Source of the DNA: Microbacterium thalassium
Lineage (GTDB): Bacteria > Actinomycetota > Actinomycetes > Actinomycetales > Microbacteriaceae
Direction: 5' to 3'
NCBI RefSeq assembly: GCF_014208045.1
Contig: NZ_JACHML010000001.1
Coordinates: forward strand, 558,001-622,000
Length of the DNA stretch: 64,000 nt
The notes under the pieces are model-generated. The model was not told where the DNA came from and searched no databases. It saw only the letters and a program-made list of their open reading frames with translations. Below, piece by piece: positions 24,767 through 34,057 of the stretch (its first letter is position 1; the number at the start of each line of letters is the position of its first letter). A program made the position numbers and the translations under genes.

Positions 24767-27112
24767 ATGACATCCCTCGACACCACCGCGGCCGCGCGAC
24801 CCGCCGCCGACACCGTCGACAACGCCGCCGCCACCCCCGAGCGGGAGCAGCCGTACGCGGCCCTCGGCCTCAAGCCCGAGGAGTACGCCGAGATCCGGTC
24901 GCTGCTCGGCCGCCGCCCCACGTCGGGCGAGCTGGCCATGTACTCGGTGATGTGGAGCGAGCACTGCTCCTACAAGTCGAGCAAGATCTACCTGCGCCAG
25001 TTCGGCCAGAAGGTCTCCGACGAGATGCGCGAGCGCCTCATGGTCGGCATGGGCCAGAACGCCGGCGTCGTCGACATCGGCGAGGGCTGGGCGGTGACCT
25101 TCAAGGTCGAGTCCCACAACCACCCCAGCTACATCGAGCCGTTCCAGGGCGCCGCGACCGGCGTCGGCGGCATCGTCCGCGACATCATCTCGATGGGCGC
25201 GCGCCCCGTGGCCGTCATGGACCAGCTGCGCTTCGGCGCCATCGACCACCCCGACACCGCGCGCGTGGTCCACGGCGTCGTCAGCGGCATCTCGTTCTAC
25301 GGCAACTGCCTGGGCCTGCCCAACATCGGCGGCGAGACCGTGTTCGACCCGGTGTACCAGGGCAACCCGCTCGTCAACGCCCTCGCGGTCGGCGTCCTCC
25401 GCCACGAGGACCTCAAGCTCGCCAACGCCTCGGGCGCCGGCAACAAGGTCGTCCTCTTCGGCGCCCGCACCGGCGGCGACGGCATCGGCGGCGCCTCGAT
25501 CCTCGCCTCGGACACGTTCGCCGACGGCGGCCCGACCAAGCGCCCCGCGGTGCAGGTCGGCGACCCGTTCGCCGAGAAGGTGCTCATCGAGTGCTGCCAG
25601 GAGCTCTACAAGAACGACCTGGTCGAGGCCATCCAGGACCTCGGCGCCGCCGGCATCTCGTGCGCGACGAGCGAGCTGGCCGCCAACGGCGGCTCGGGCA
25701 TGCGCGTCGACCTCGAGAACGTGCTGCTGCGCGACCCCACGCTCACGCCCGAGGAGATCCTCATGAGCGAGAGCCAGGAGCGCATGATGGCGATCGTCGC
25801 CCCCGAGAAGCTCGACCGCTTCCTCGAGGTCGTCGCCAAGTGGGAGGTCGAGACGAGCGTGCTCGGCGAGGTGACCGGCGACGGCCGCCTGCAGATCTTC
25901 TGGCACGGCGAGGAGATCGTCAACGTCGACCCGTCCACCGTCGCCGTCGACGGCCCGGTGTACGAGCGCCCGGTCGCCTACCCGACGTGGATCGACGCGC
26001 TGCGCGACGACTCGGCGCAGGCCCTCCCCCGCCCCTGCGACGGCGAGACCCTGCGCGAGCAGTTCACGCAGCTGGTCTCGAGCCCCAATCTCGCCGATAC
26101 GTCGTGGGTGACCAACCAGTACGACTACTACGTCATGGGCAACACCGCGCTGTCGTTCCCCGACGACGCCGGCATGATCCGCGTCGACGAGAACTCCGGC
26201 CTCGGCTTCGCCATCGCCACCGACTGCAACGGCCGCTTCTGCCAGCTCGACCCGTACGAGGGCGCCAAGCTCGCCCTCGCCGAGGCCTACCGCAACGTCG
26301 CCGTGACCGGCGCCGCCCCGGCAGCGGTCACCGACTGCCTGAACTTCGGCAGCCCCGAGAACCCCGAGGTCATGTGGCAGTTCTCGCAGGCCGTCGAGGG
26401 CCTGTCGGACGGATGCCTCGAGATCGGGATCCCGGTCACGGGCGGCAACGTGTCGTTCTACAACCAGACCGGCGACCAGCCCATCTTCCCGACCCCGGTC
26501 GTCGGCGTCATGGGCATCATCGACGACGTCGCCCGCCGCATCCCGAGCGGCTGGCAGGACCCGGGCGAGAACATCTACCTGCTCGGCGTCACCGCCAACG
26601 AGCTCAGCGGCTCGCAGTGGGCCGCCACGATCCACGGTCACCTCGGCGGACGCCCGCCGCGCGTGGACCTCGCCGGCGAGCGGCGCCTGGGCGATCTGCT
26701 GCACGCGGCCGGCCAGCAGGGCCTCGTCTCGAGCGCCCACGACCTGTCGTCGGGCGGCCTCGCACAGGCCCTCGCCGAGGGCGTCATGCGCTTCGGCGTC
26801 GGCGCGCGCGTATGGCTCGACGAGATCATGGAGCGCGACGGCGTGGATGCGGCGATGGCGCTGTTCTCGGAGTCGACCGGCCGCGTCATCGTCTCGGTGC
26901 CGCGCGAAGACGACGTGAAGTTCCGCGGGCTGTGCGAAGGCCGCGGCTATCCGGTGCTGCGCATCGGCGTGACCGACGTGCCGCGCGACGGCAGCCCGGC
27001 CGCACTCGAGGTGCAGGGACTGTTCACGGTGACGGCGCCCGAGCTGTCGGGGCTGTCGACCGCGACGCTCCCGGCGGCCTTCGGCCCCACCGTGGCCGAG
27101 CCCACGTCGTGA
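24767..27112 (+). CDS. purL: Phosphoribosylformylglycinamidine synthase subunit
   Basis: The 781-residue large subunit of FGAM synthase, the fourth step of purine synthesis, which uses ATP and ammonia delivered by PurQ with PurS. It is the small-type PurL with duplicated AIRS-like halves: the [13 protein letters not shown] active-site segment near residue 65, [13 protein letters not shown], and the second-half counterparts [13 protein letters not shown] and GNVSFYNQT. The first 30 residues are an Ala/Thr-rich extension. PurS and PurQ are not in the window. A TAGACT -10 box at 24719-24724 and a GGAG site near 24752 fit the start. Confidence 0.97.
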   Translation: MTSLDTTAAARPAADTVDNAAATPEREQPYAALGLKPEEYAEIRSLLGRRPTSGELAMYSVMWSEHCSYKSSKIYLRQFGQKVSDEMRERLMVGMGQNAGVVDIGEGWAVTFKVESHNHPSYIEPFQGAATGVGGIVRDIISMGARPVAVMDQLRFGAIDHPDTARVVHGVVSGISFYGNCLGLPNIGGETVFDPVYQGNPLVNALAVGVLRHEDLKLANASGAGNKVVLFGARTGGDGIGGASILASDTFADGGPTKRPAVQVGDPFAEKVLIECCQELYKNDLVEAIQDLGAAGISCATSELAANGGSGMRVDLENVLLRDPTLTPEEILMSESQERMMAIVAPEKLDRFLEVVAKWEVETSVLGEVTGDGRLQIFWHGEEIVNVDPSTVAVDGPVYERPVAYPTWIDALRDDSAQALPRPCDGETLREQFTQLVSSPNLADTSWVTNQYDYYVMGNTALSFPDDAGMIRVDENSGLGFAIATDCNGRFCQLDPYEGAKLALAEAYRNVAVTGAAPAAVTDCLNFGSPENPEVMWQFSQAVEGLSDGCLEIGIPVTGGNVSFYNQTGDQPIFPTPVVGVMGIIDDVARRIPSGWQDPGENIYLLGVTANELSGSQWAATIHGHLGGRPPRVDLAGERRLGDLLHAAGQQGLVSSAHDLSSGGLAQALAEGVMRFGVGARVWLDEIMERDGVDAAMALFSESTGRVIVSVPREDDVKFRGLCEGRGYPVLRIGVTDVPRDGSPAALEVQGLFTVTAPELSGLSTATLPAAFGPTVAEPTS

Positions 27113-27143
27113 CCGGCGCGCAGACACTTCAGGAGGGGAACCG

Positions 27144-27278
27144 ATGACGGACGACGAAGACTACGGCGTCTACAGCGACGCACGTCAGCGCCGCATCAAG
27201 GTCGTGGCGTGGGTGGTCATCGTGGCGCTCATCCTCGTCGGCGGCGGCGCGACGGTGTTCGCCCTGCTCTTCGGCTGA
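27144..27278 (+). CDS. 44-residue membrane protein after purL
   Basis: A small protein with an acidic/tyrosine N-terminus (MTDDEDYGVYSD), a basic patch RQRRIK and one transmembrane helix to the end. It has a strong ribosome site, AGGAGGGG, 5-6 bases before the ATG, and begins 31 bases after purL on the same strand, so it is probably co-transcribed. Unknown function; too small for most gene callers. The good ribosome site and full-length helix support it as real. Confidence 0.7.
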   Translation: MTDDEDYGVYSDARQRRIKVVAWVVIVALILVGGGATVFALLFG

Positions 27279-27304
27279 GACGGGCGCGCGCCCGGCCCGG
27301 CGGT

Positions 27305-27310
27305 TAAGAT
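27305..27310 (+). promoter_or_regulatory. Leaderless -10 box
   Basis: TAAGAT followed by six bases and the GTG at 27317. Confidence 0.55.
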
Positions 27311-27316
27311 GGCCAC

Positions 27317-28282
27317 GTGGACCCGTGGCTCGAGCTCCTCGGCGCCTGGTGGTGGGTCGGCCCGACCGCCATCGGCCTCGGTGCCGTGGGCTACGGAGTG
27401 ATCTCGGCCCCGCGGCGGCGCGCCCGGCGCCTCGAACTGGACGCCGCGCGCCAGGAGGTCGGCACCGCCTACAACGCCCTCATCGCCGCCCGCGCCCATG
27501 AGCGCGAGGCCAAGGCCCGGCTCCAGGCGGCGCAGACGCAGCCCGGCGTCGTCGTGCCCGGCCTGCCGTCGGTCGCGCAGGCGCGCGGCGAGCTGCAGGC
27601 GGCCAAGGCCGAGCACCGCACCGCGACGCTGACGCTGCGCGCGAAGCGCAGCGGCGTCAAGTCGGCCCGCGCGCACCTGCACGCCGCGACCGGCGAGACC
27701 GAACTGCCCGTGGCGCGGCTCCTCCGACGCCACGATTCCGTCACGGCACGGTGGATGGAGTACGAGACCGACGTCGCCAAGCGCATCGCGTTCCCGCAGA
27801 TGAGCGACGCGCGGCATCCGCTGACGGGCACGTTCCTCACGATGCAGCAGCAGGCCCTCGAGCTGCGGCCGGAGTCTGCCCGCACGCGCATGACGCCCGA
27901 GCAGTTCCTGCGCTACCGCGACGCGGTCGCGGCCGTCGAGACCTCGTTCGCCGCCGCCGAGCAGGACGCGTGGCGCGAGGCGCGCGCCAGCGGAGCCGTC
28001 CCCCCGGCTCCCGAGCGCGATCAGGTCGCGCCGTGGGCGACCGTGGCCCAGCAGGTGGTGTCGCTGTCGGCCGAAGCCATCGCCCAGGCGGCCGAGGCCG
28101 CGGCCGACGCCCTCGCGAACCGCTCGCGGGCGGCATCGGCGCCCTCCGGATCCGGAGAGCGTGCGCAGCGCCCGGCGCCGAAGGCTCCCCCCGGTCCGGC
28201 CGGCCAGTCGCGCCCGGCCGAGTCCCGGTCGGAGCCGCCGACCTGGCCCGTGCCGAGTCGCTCGCCGCGTTCGGACGGCTGA
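27317..28282 (+). CDS. Membrane-anchored coiled-coil protein, paralog 1
   Basis: A 321-residue protein: one N-terminal membrane helix (about 9-32), a basic stop-transfer segment RRRARR, then a long Ala/Glu/Arg-rich helical region. A conserved core at about residues 135-215 holds RWMEYETDVAKRIAFP and DARHPLT, and the C-terminal 60 residues are a disordered Pro/Ser/Arg tail. It is a tandem paralog of the next gene, which repeats the same architecture and core. The domain has no function that I know; it is probably a cytoplasmic domain tethered to the membrane. Start fixed by the leaderless -10 box. Confidence 0.7.
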   Translation: MDPWLELLGAWWWVGPTAIGLGAVGYGVISAPRRRARRLELDAARQEVGTAYNALIAARAHEREAKARLQAAQTQPGVVVPGLPSVAQARGELQAAKAEHRTATLTLRAKRSGVKSARAHLHAATGETELPVARLLRRHDSVTARWMEYETDVAKRIAFPQMSDARHPLTGTFLTMQQQALELRPESARTRMTPEQFLRYRDAVAAVETSFAAAEQDAWREARASGAVPPAPERDQVAPWATVAQQVVSLSAEAIAQAAEAAADALANRSRAASAPSGSGERAQRPAPKAPPGPAGQSRPAESRSEPPTWPVPSRSPRSDG

Positions 28283-28292
28283 GAGGCCCGAC

Positions 28293-29078
28293 GTGGAGCC
28301 GTTCCTGGAGTTCCTCGGGCACTACTGGTGGCTCGTGTTCCCGCTCATGGGCGTGCTCGCGTCCGTCGGCAACGCGTGGGAGCGCAGCGCCCGGCGGCGC
28401 CATCGCCGGCGCCTCGAGATCATCAAGGCCAAGGGCGAGGTCTCGGCGGCGAAGGCCGCGGCGAATGGTCGCGCTCGCACCGGGCCCGGTGCCCCGGAGG
28501 TCGCGTCCTCGGACCCGCCGGCTCCCGCCGATCCCCAGCACGCGCAGCTGGAGCGACTCTTCGCCGCCCACGACGACGTCACCCGCCGGTGGCTCGAGTA
28601 CGAGCTGGACGTGGCGAAGATGATCGCGTTCCCGGCCATGAGCGACGGCCGGCAGCCCCTCACGGCGGCGTTCCTGCGCGCGAAGAAGGAGGCCGACCGC
28701 CTGCGTCCGGCGTCGGCGACCGGGAAGCTCTCGCCCGAGCAGCTCCGCGAGTACCGGACGTCGGTAACCGACTACGAGGTCGCGTTCGACGTCGCCGAGC
28801 GCGAGGCGCGCCGCGTGCGCGACTCCGGGTTCACCGCGAGCGAGCGCAAGCGCCTCGACACCGCGAAGCAGCTGCTCACGGTCGCGGTCGACCAGGCGGC
28901 GACCCCCGCCGAGCGCCAGCTCGCGTACCGCCGCGTGCGGGACGAGCTCGACGGGCTGCTCGCCCTGTCGGACGACGCCATCGAGGTGCTCGAGCAGAAG
29001 GTCGCGCTCGAGCTGCCCGCAGAGCCCGACCCCCGGAACGGACAGGAGCGGACGGCCCGAAGGCCGCCCGCTCCCTGA
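28293..29078 (+). CDS. Membrane-anchored coiled-coil protein, paralog 2
   Basis: A 261-residue protein that repeats the layout of its upstream neighbour: a membrane segment with HYWWLVFPLMGV at residues 8-19, a basic segment RRRHRRR, a helical part, and the core RWLEYELDVAKMIAFP with DGRQPLT at about residues 98-130. The C-terminal half is a long helix ending in a short polar tail. The GTG at 28293 is chosen since it starts 10 bases after the upstream stop and gives the matching N-terminus; the open frame further upstream lies within the first gene. The pair arose by duplication. Confidence 0.7.
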   Translation: MEPFLEFLGHYWWLVFPLMGVLASVGNAWERSARRRHRRRLEIIKAKGEVSAAKAAANGRARTGPGAPEVASSDPPAPADPQHAQLERLFAAHDDVTRRWLEYELDVAKMIAFPAMSDGRQPLTAAFLRAKKEADRLRPASATGKLSPEQLREYRTSVTDYEVAFDVAEREARRVRDSGFTASERKRLDTAKQLLTVAVDQAATPAERQLAYRRVRDELDGLLALSDDAIEVLEQKVALELPAEPDPRNGQERTARRPPAP

Positions 29079-29081
29079 GAG

Positions 29082-29097
29082 CTCCTGGGATCAGGAG
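29082..29097. terminator. Hairpin at a convergent junction
   Basis: CTCCTG-GGAT-CAGGAG, a 6-4-6 inverted repeat between the 3' ends of the coiled-coil paralog gene and the betaine-binding protein gene. It includes the latter's stop codon. Confidence 0.4.
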
Positions 29098-30005
29098 GTC
29101 AGACCGTCGACGAACTCCTGGTTCTCGGCGATCCAGTCCTGCACGACGGGGAGGTAGTCGTCACCGTCGTACTGGTTGAACATGGCGTCCTCGAGCGAGT
29201 ACAGCAGCTCGCTGTCCATCGCCCAGTTCGAGAGCCACTCGTTGACCTCGGGGAAGTCCTCGGCGAAGGACGAAGCGGTCACCGTGTGGATGCCCTCGGC
29301 GTCGCCCAGCAGACCCTGCGGGTCCTCGAGGTCCTTGATCGGGAAGGCGTTGTACGCCCAGTGCGGACGCCACAGGGTGACGACGATGTTCTCGCCGGCG
29401 TCGGTGGCGCTGGTGAGCTCGGCCAGCATGGCCGGCGTCGACGACTCGATGAGGGTCATGTCGTCCAGACCGTAACCGGGGACGACCTCCTCGCCGGTGA
29501 TGCGCATGAGGCCCGAGCCGGGCTCGATGCCGACGATCTCGTTGTTGAAGTCGTCCGCCGCGGCGGCGAGCTCGTCGAGCGAGTCGATCGGGGCGTCCTC
29601 GTTCACCGCGATGGTGAGCTTGGCCTCGTCGTTCCAGGCGCCGAGGTCCACGACGTCGTCACCGTACTGCTCCATGTAGTCGGAGTGGGTGATCGGCAGC
29701 CACGTGTCGAGCACGAGGTCGAAGTCGCCGCCCGCGAGGCCGGCGTAGACCGGTGCGACGTCGGCGTACGTCAGCTCGACGTCGTAGCCCTTGTCCTCGA
29801 GGATCGCCTGCCACAGGTAGGACGCGGCGATGCCCTCGTCCCAGCCGTTGAAGACGGCGAGCTCGATGGCGCGGTCGGCGCCGCCGGTGCTCTCGCCCGA
29901 GTCGGACGCGCCCGAGTCGGTGGTGCTCGCGCAGCCCGTGAGGGCCAGGGCTGCCGCGCCGGCGAGGGCGATGCCGGCGACGAGGTTCTTTCTCTTGGTC
30001 ATCAT
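29091..30005 (-). CDS. proX: Glycine betaine/choline-type substrate-binding lipoprotein
   Basis: A 304-residue solute-binding protein of the OpuAC/ProX type, the extracytoplasmic part of a ProU-like osmoprotectant importer. A lipoprotein signal with lipobox LTGC (Cys25) is followed by the Ser/Gly-rich linker and a binding fold with NGWDEGIAASYLW and LWRPHWAYNAFP; the aromatic residues likely form the cage for the quaternary ammonium group. The ATG at 30005 follows GGAGAGGA at a good distance. It is last of three genes (ATPase, permease, this), with a 137-base gap after the permease, which may give it separate expression. Confidence 0.92.
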   Translation of the reverse strand: MMTKRKNLVAGIALAGAAALALTGCASTTDSGASDSGESTGGADRAIELAVFNGWDEGIAASYLWQAILEDKGYDVELTYADVAPVYAGLAGGDFDLVLDTWLPITHSDYMEQYGDDVVDLGAWNDEAKLTIAVNEDAPIDSLDELAAAADDFNNEIVGIEPGSGLMRITGEEVVPGYGLDDMTLIESSTPAMLAELTSATDAGENIVVTLWRPHWAYNAFPIKDLEDPQGLLGDAEGIHTVTASSFAEDFPEVNEWLSNWAMDSELLYSLEDAMFNQYDGDDYLPVVQDWIAENQEFVDGLTS

Positions 30006-30142
30006 GATGACGTCCTCTCCATCCGCGTTGCTGTCCGCGGATCGGTCGTTGTCTGTCAGACGCGCGTGTCTCGCGCGTCTCCGGCGGGCTGATGGACCCG
30101 CCTGGTCTGTGTGGGCGGATGCGTCGGCATCCGCGCGTGTTG

Positions 30143-31054
30143 TCAGGCCGTCGCCGCCGGAAGCGGCTGAGCCGTCTCGCTCGAGGTGCTCGAACCGCGG
30201 ACGGGCTTGCCGACGCCGCGCCTGCGATCCGGATTCGCCAGCGCCGACGTGATGCGGTCGAGGATCATCGCGAGGATGACCACCGAGATGCCCGCCTCGA
30301 ACCCGAGGCCGACGTCGATGCGGCCGATCGCGCGCACGATCTCGCCGCCGAGTCCGCCGGCGCCGACCATGCCGGCGATGACGACCATCGACAGGCTGAG
30401 CATGATGACCTGGTTGACACCGGCCATGATGCTGGGCAGGGCCAGCGGCAGCTGGATCTGGCGGAGGATGCGGCCCGGCGTCGCGCCGAACGCGTTGCCG
30501 GCCTCGACGACCTCGGTGTCCACACCGCGGATGCCGAGCTCGGTGAGCCGGACGCCCGGGGCGAGGGCGAACAGGATGGTCGCGATCATGCCGGGGACCG
30601 CACCCACGCCGAAGAAGATGATGGCGGGGATGAGGTAGACGAATGCCGGCATCGTCTGCAGGAAGTCGAGGACCGGGCGCACCGCGCGCGACACGTGGTC
30701 GTTGCGGGCCGCCCAGATGCCGACCGGGATGCTGATCGCCGTCGCGATCGCAGAGGCCACCAGCACGAGCGCCAGGGTGTCCATCGCCGTCTCCCACTGG
30801 TCGAGCAGGACGATGAGCAGCAGGCCGAGCGCGGTTCCGAGGGCCAGCTTCCAGCCCTTCACCCAGTACGCGACGGCGGCGATCACGATGATGATCACCC
30901 AGAACGGCGGCGTGACGAGCAGCCAGGCCAGCCCGTCGTAGACGACGCCGAGCACGGTGGCGATCGCGTCGAACAGCCATCCGAAGACGTCGCCGAGGAA
31001 GTCGACGAACGCCTCGACCCAGTCACCGAGGGGAATGCGGAAGTTCTCCATCAC
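30143..31054 (-). CDS. proW: Glycine betaine ABC transporter permease
   Basis: A 303-residue inner-membrane permease of the ProW/OpuAB family. Six to eight hydrophobic segments are visible, with the cytoplasmic EAA loop (EAGNAFGATPGRILRQIQLPLALPSI) that docks on the ATPase. The start overlaps the ATPase stop by 4 bp. Together with the ATPase and lipoprotein it makes a full osmoprotectant importer. Substrate by family. Confidence 0.93.
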   Translation of the reverse strand: MMENFRIPLGDWVEAFVDFLGDVFGWLFDAIATVLGVVYDGLAWLLVTPPFWVIIIVIAAVAYWVKGWKLALGTALGLLLIVLLDQWETAMDTLALVLVASAIATAISIPVGIWAARNDHVSRAVRPVLDFLQTMPAFVYLIPAIIFFGVGAVPGMIATILFALAPGVRLTELGIRGVDTEVVEAGNAFGATPGRILRQIQLPLALPSIMAGVNQVIMLSLSMVVIAGMVGAGGLGGEIVRAIGRIDVGLGFEAGISVVILAMILDRITSALANPDRRRGVGKPVRGSSTSSETAQPLPAATA

Positions 31055-32364
31055 ACGCCTCCTTCCGTCGCGGCCTCAGCCGGCACGGCGGCCTCCCCGC
31101 CGCCGACGGCGGCCAGGGTCAGGTCGAGCTCCTGCGCCGACGCCGCGGGCACGGTGTCGACGATCGGGATCGAGCGGGTCTCGGGCGCGACGTTGCCCAG
31201 CGCCGCGAGGAGCGTCACGCGGGGGATCACGCCGACGAGGCGGTCGGTGCTGTCGACGACGGCGACCGGCACGTGGGACTCGACGGAGCGGTCGACGACC
31301 TCGGTGAGCGGGTCGTCGGGGTGCACGGTCGGCTGCACGTTCTCGATGAGGCTGCGCAGGTCGGTTCGGCCCTCCTTGACGGCGCGGATGACCGATCGAT
31401 CGGTGACCGCGCCGACGAACTTGAGGTTCTCGACGATCGACACCGAGCTGGCCTGACGGTCGCGCATGACCTTGAGGGCGCCGCGCACGCCGGCGTGGAG
31501 CGTGGAGACCGCGGTGGGCTGCTCCATGACGGATGCGGCCGTGAGCACGCGCGCACGGTCGACGTCCTGGACGAACTGCGCCACGTAGTCGTTCGCCGGG
31601 TCGGTGAGGATCTCCTCCGGCGTGCCGTTCTGCACGATGCGGCCGTCGCGCATGACCGCAATGCGGTCGCCGAGGAACATCGCCTCGTTCAGGTCGTGCG
31701 TGATGAACACGATCGTGCGGCCGAGCTCCTGCTGCAGGGTGATCAGCTGCTCCTGCATCTCGCGGCGGATCAGCGGGTCGAGGGCCGAGAAGGCCTCGTC
31801 CATCAGCATGATGTCGGTGCCCGCGGTCAGCGCACGCGCGAGACCCACGCGCTGCTGCATGCCGCCCGACAGCTCATGGGGCATCGCCGACGAGCGGTCG
31901 CCGAGACCGACCTTCTCGAGGATCTCCTGCGCGCGCGCCCGGCGCTCCTCCTTGCCGACGCCCTGGATCTCGAGGCCGTAGGCGGCGTTGTCGAGCACCG
32001 AGAGGTGCGGCAGCAGCGCGAAGTGCTGGAACACCATCGAGACGTGGCGCTGACGGATCTCGCGCAGCTCCTTCGGCGACGCCTCGCCGATGCTGTTGCC
32101 CTGGACGACGACATCGCCCTCGGTCGGCGGGTTCAGGCCGTTGAGCATGCGGATGATGGTGGACTTGCCCGAGCCGGACAGGCCCATGATCACGAAGATC
32201 TCGCCCTTGTTGACGGTGAAGCTCGCGTCGATGACGGCGGCCGTTCCGGCGTCCGCGACATCGCTGCGGCTCTCGCCCGCCTCGAGACGGCGGACGACGT
32301 CCTGGGGGTTCTTTCCGAAGATCTTGTAGAGATTTCGCGCTTCAAGAGCGACTTCGACGGTCAC
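31051..32364 (-). CDS. proV: Glycine betaine ABC transporter ATPase with CBS domains
   Basis: A 437-residue ATPase of the ProV/OpuAA type. Walker A GLSGSGKST is near residue 60, signature LSGGMQQRVGLARAL and Walker B LMDEAFSALDP follow. A pair of CBS domains lies at about residues 285-400 (IVENLKFVGAVTDRSVIRAV and HVPVAVVDSTDRLVGVIPR); in OpuA-type transporters these sense ionic strength and gate transport. The GTG start follows GAGGTGAG. It is the first gene of the operon. Confidence 0.94.
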   Translation of the reverse strand: MTVEVALEARNLYKIFGKNPQDVVRRLEAGESRSDVADAGTAAVIDASFTVNKGEIFVIMGLSGSGKSTIIRMLNGLNPPTEGDVVVQGNSIGEASPKELREIRQRHVSMVFQHFALLPHLSVLDNAAYGLEIQGVGKEERRARAQEILEKVGLGDRSSAMPHELSGGMQQRVGLARALTAGTDIMLMDEAFSALDPLIRREMQEQLITLQQELGRTIVFITHDLNEAMFLGDRIAVMRDGRIVQNGTPEEILTDPANDYVAQFVQDVDRARVLTAASVMEQPTAVSTLHAGVRGALKVMRDRQASSVSIVENLKFVGAVTDRSVIRAVKEGRTDLRSLIENVQPTVHPDDPLTEVVDRSVESHVPVAVVDSTDRLVGVIPRVTLLAALGNVAPETRSIPIVDTVPAASAQELDLTLAAVGGGEAAVPAEAATEGGV

Positions 32365-32685
32365 GTTCTCACCTCGGCGGCGCGGCGAACCACGCTCTGC
32401 ATCGGTTTCGTCCGGGTCGGGATCATCGGCGTCGGCAGCAGGTTCTCAAAACCGGCGACACTCCGGCGGGACACATCGGGAGCCCGTCAAGACCGCCGAC
32501 CATACGCCTCGCGTCGCGCGAATCCCCCCGGGGAATGTCGTGCGCTCCGCAGCCGCGGACTGGTCGTCAGTGGGCGCTGTGGCCCGCTTCGACGGTATCC
32601 ACGTTGCTCCGAGGCCGCAAACGGGCGAAACGTCGCTCGCTGTGCTATCGCGCACGCGCGGGCATCCTGGTGCGGCAGAACGAGG

Positions 32686-32691
32686 TTGACA
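32686..32691 (+). promoter_or_regulatory. -35 box of the GntR-ABC operon
   Basis: A perfect TTGACA, rare in this GC-rich DNA. The matching -10 is probably CATGGT at 32710-32715, with an 18-base spacer. Confidence 0.5.
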
Positions 32692-32714
32692 ACATCTGCG
32701 TAACTGTTGCATGG

Positions 32715-32730
32715 TTAGTTAGTCAACTAA
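32715..32730. promoter_or_regulatory. GntR/YtrA operator
   Basis: TTAGTT-AGTC-AACTAA, a perfect 6-4-6 inverted repeat and clearly AT-rich against its surroundings. It sits just downstream of the -10 position, where a bound regulator would block transcription of its own operon. Confidence 0.65.
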
Positions 32731-32750
32731 TGAACCAGTGAGGAATGCGC

Positions 32751-33149
32751 ATGGTCGACGAAGGACGCGCGATCTTCGTCCAGATCGCCGAGGCGGTCGA
32801 GGACGCGATCGTCGAGGGGACCCTCGGCGAAGAGGAGCGCGCGCCCTCGACCAACGAGCTGGCCGCCTTCCACCGCATCAATCCCGCCACCGCGGCGAAG
32901 GGAGTGAACATGCTCGTCGACAAGGGCGTCCTCTACAAGCGACGCGGCGTCGGGATGTTCGTCTCCCCCGGCGCCCGCGAGCGGCTGCTGGCCGAGCGCC
33001 GCGCCGCCTTCACCGATCGCTTCCTCGCCCCGCTGCTCGCCGAGGCCCGCAAGCTCGGCCTGACTCCGGACGACGTCGCCGCGCTGATCGGCGCGGCCGC
33101 GGCATCCGACCCTGTTTCGACCACCCCGACCGAAAGGACCCAGCGATGA
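32751..33149 (+). CDS. GntR-family regulator, YtrA subfamily
   Basis: A 132-residue regulator with an N-terminal winged helix-turn-helix (FVQIAEAVEDAIVEG then APSTNELAAFHRINPATAAKG) and only a short C-terminal dimerisation helix, as in YtrA-type repressors that control ABC transporters. The ATG at 32751 is chosen because GTGAGGA gives it a normal ribosome site; the ATG at 32745 lies directly on that site. The stop overlaps the ATPase start (ATGA). It most likely represses this three-gene operon through the AT-rich palindrome upstream. Confidence 0.9.
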   Translation: MVDEGRAIFVQIAEAVEDAIVEGTLGEEERAPSTNELAAFHRINPATAAKGVNMLVDKGVLYKRRGVGMFVSPGARERLLAERRAAFTDRFLAPLLAEARKLGLTPDDVAALIGAAAASDPVSTTPTERTQR

Positions 33150-34057
33150 CCGCCGTCATCGAGGTGTCGCACCTCACGAAGCGCTACGGCGACACGATCG
33201 CCGTCGACGACGTGGACCTCGCCATCGAGAAGGACACGATCTACGGCCTGCTCGGCCGCAACGGCGCCGGCAAGACCACGCTCATGTCGATCCTCACGGC
33301 CCAGAACTTCGCCACGGCCGGCGAGATCCGCGTGTTCGGCCAGCACCCGTACGAGAACGCCCACGTGCTCTCGCGCATGTGCTTCATGCGCGAGAGCCAG
33401 AAGTATCCCGACGACGCCACCGCCAAGCACGCCCTCGCGACCGCCCGGCTGTTCTTCCCCAACTGGGACCAGGACCTCGCCGAGCGCCTCGTCGAGGACT
33501 TCCAGCTGCCGCTGAACCGTCGGATCAAGAAGCTGTCGCTGGGTCAGACCTCGGCGGTCGCCGTCATCATCGGCCTCGCGTCGCGCGCCGAGATCACGTT
33601 CTTCGACGAGCCGTATCTGGGCCTCGACGCCGTCGCACGTCAGATCTTCTACGACCGGCTGCTCGAGGACTACTCCGAGCACCCGCGGACGATCATCCTG
33701 TCCAGCCACCTGATCGACGAGGTCGCGAGTCTCATCGAGCGCGTCCTCGTCATCGACCGGGGCCGCATCATCCTGGACGAGGAGACGGATGCCGTCCGCG
33801 AGCAGGCCGCGACCATCGTGGGCGACGCCGTCGCCGTCGACGCCTTCACCGCGGGACGCGAGGTGATCCACCGAGAGACCCTCGGCCGCGTCGCGTCCGT
33901 GACGGTCATCGGGCGGCTCACGGCCGAGGATCGCGCGGAGCTCGACGCCGCCGGCCTCGACATCGGCCCGGTGTCTCTTCAGCAGCTCATCGTGCGCAAG
34001 ACGCAGCACGCCCACGGCGCGGAGGACCGCGCCGCGTCCGAAGGAGCACTCCGATGA
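33146..34057 (+). CDS. ABC transporter ATP-binding protein of the YtrB type
   Basis: A 303-residue ATPase with Walker A GRNGAGKTT (about 36-44), Walker B ITFFDEPYLGLD and H-loop ILSSHLID. The signature LSLGQTSAVAV departs from LSGGQ. Such ATPases occur with YtrA-like regulators and take part in the response to cell-wall-active agents. Flanked by 4-bp overlaps on both sides: regulator, ATPase, permease form one operon. Confidence 0.92.
   Translation: MTAVIEVSHLTKRYGDTIAVDDVDLAIEKDTIYGLLGRNGAGKTTLMSILTAQNFATAGEIRVFGQHPYENAHVLSRMCFMRESQKYPDDATAKHALATARLFFPNWDQDLAERLVEDFQLPLNRRIKKLSLGQTSAVAVIIGLASRAEITFFDEPYLGLDAVARQIFYDRLLEDYSEHPRTIILSSHLIDEVASLIERVLVIDRGRIILDEETDAVREQAATIVGDAVAVDAFTAGREVIHRETLGRVASVTVIGRLTAEDRAELDAAGLDIGPVSLQQLIVRKTQHAHGAEDRAASEGALR

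Larger units (their letters stand above)
32365..32750. other. Divergent intergenic region
   Basis: About 385 bases between proV and the GntR gene. The right-hand 70 bases hold the GntR promoter and operator. The left part should hold the proV promoter, but no clear hexamers are seen. No riboswitch, small gene or RNA was recognised. Confidence 0.5.

Noticed and set aside
24491..27127. An 878-residue frame opposite purL
   Set aside because: Antisense shadow of purL with no recognisable domain.
29091..30980. A 629-residue open frame in the betaine-transport region
   Set aside because: Only the last 304 residues are the binding lipoprotein; the rest is an Arg-rich wrong-frame reading of the permease gene.
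32365..32685. A riboswitch or small RNA between proV and the GntR gene
   Set aside because: No conserved riboswitch motif or stable multi-arm structure could be recognised.
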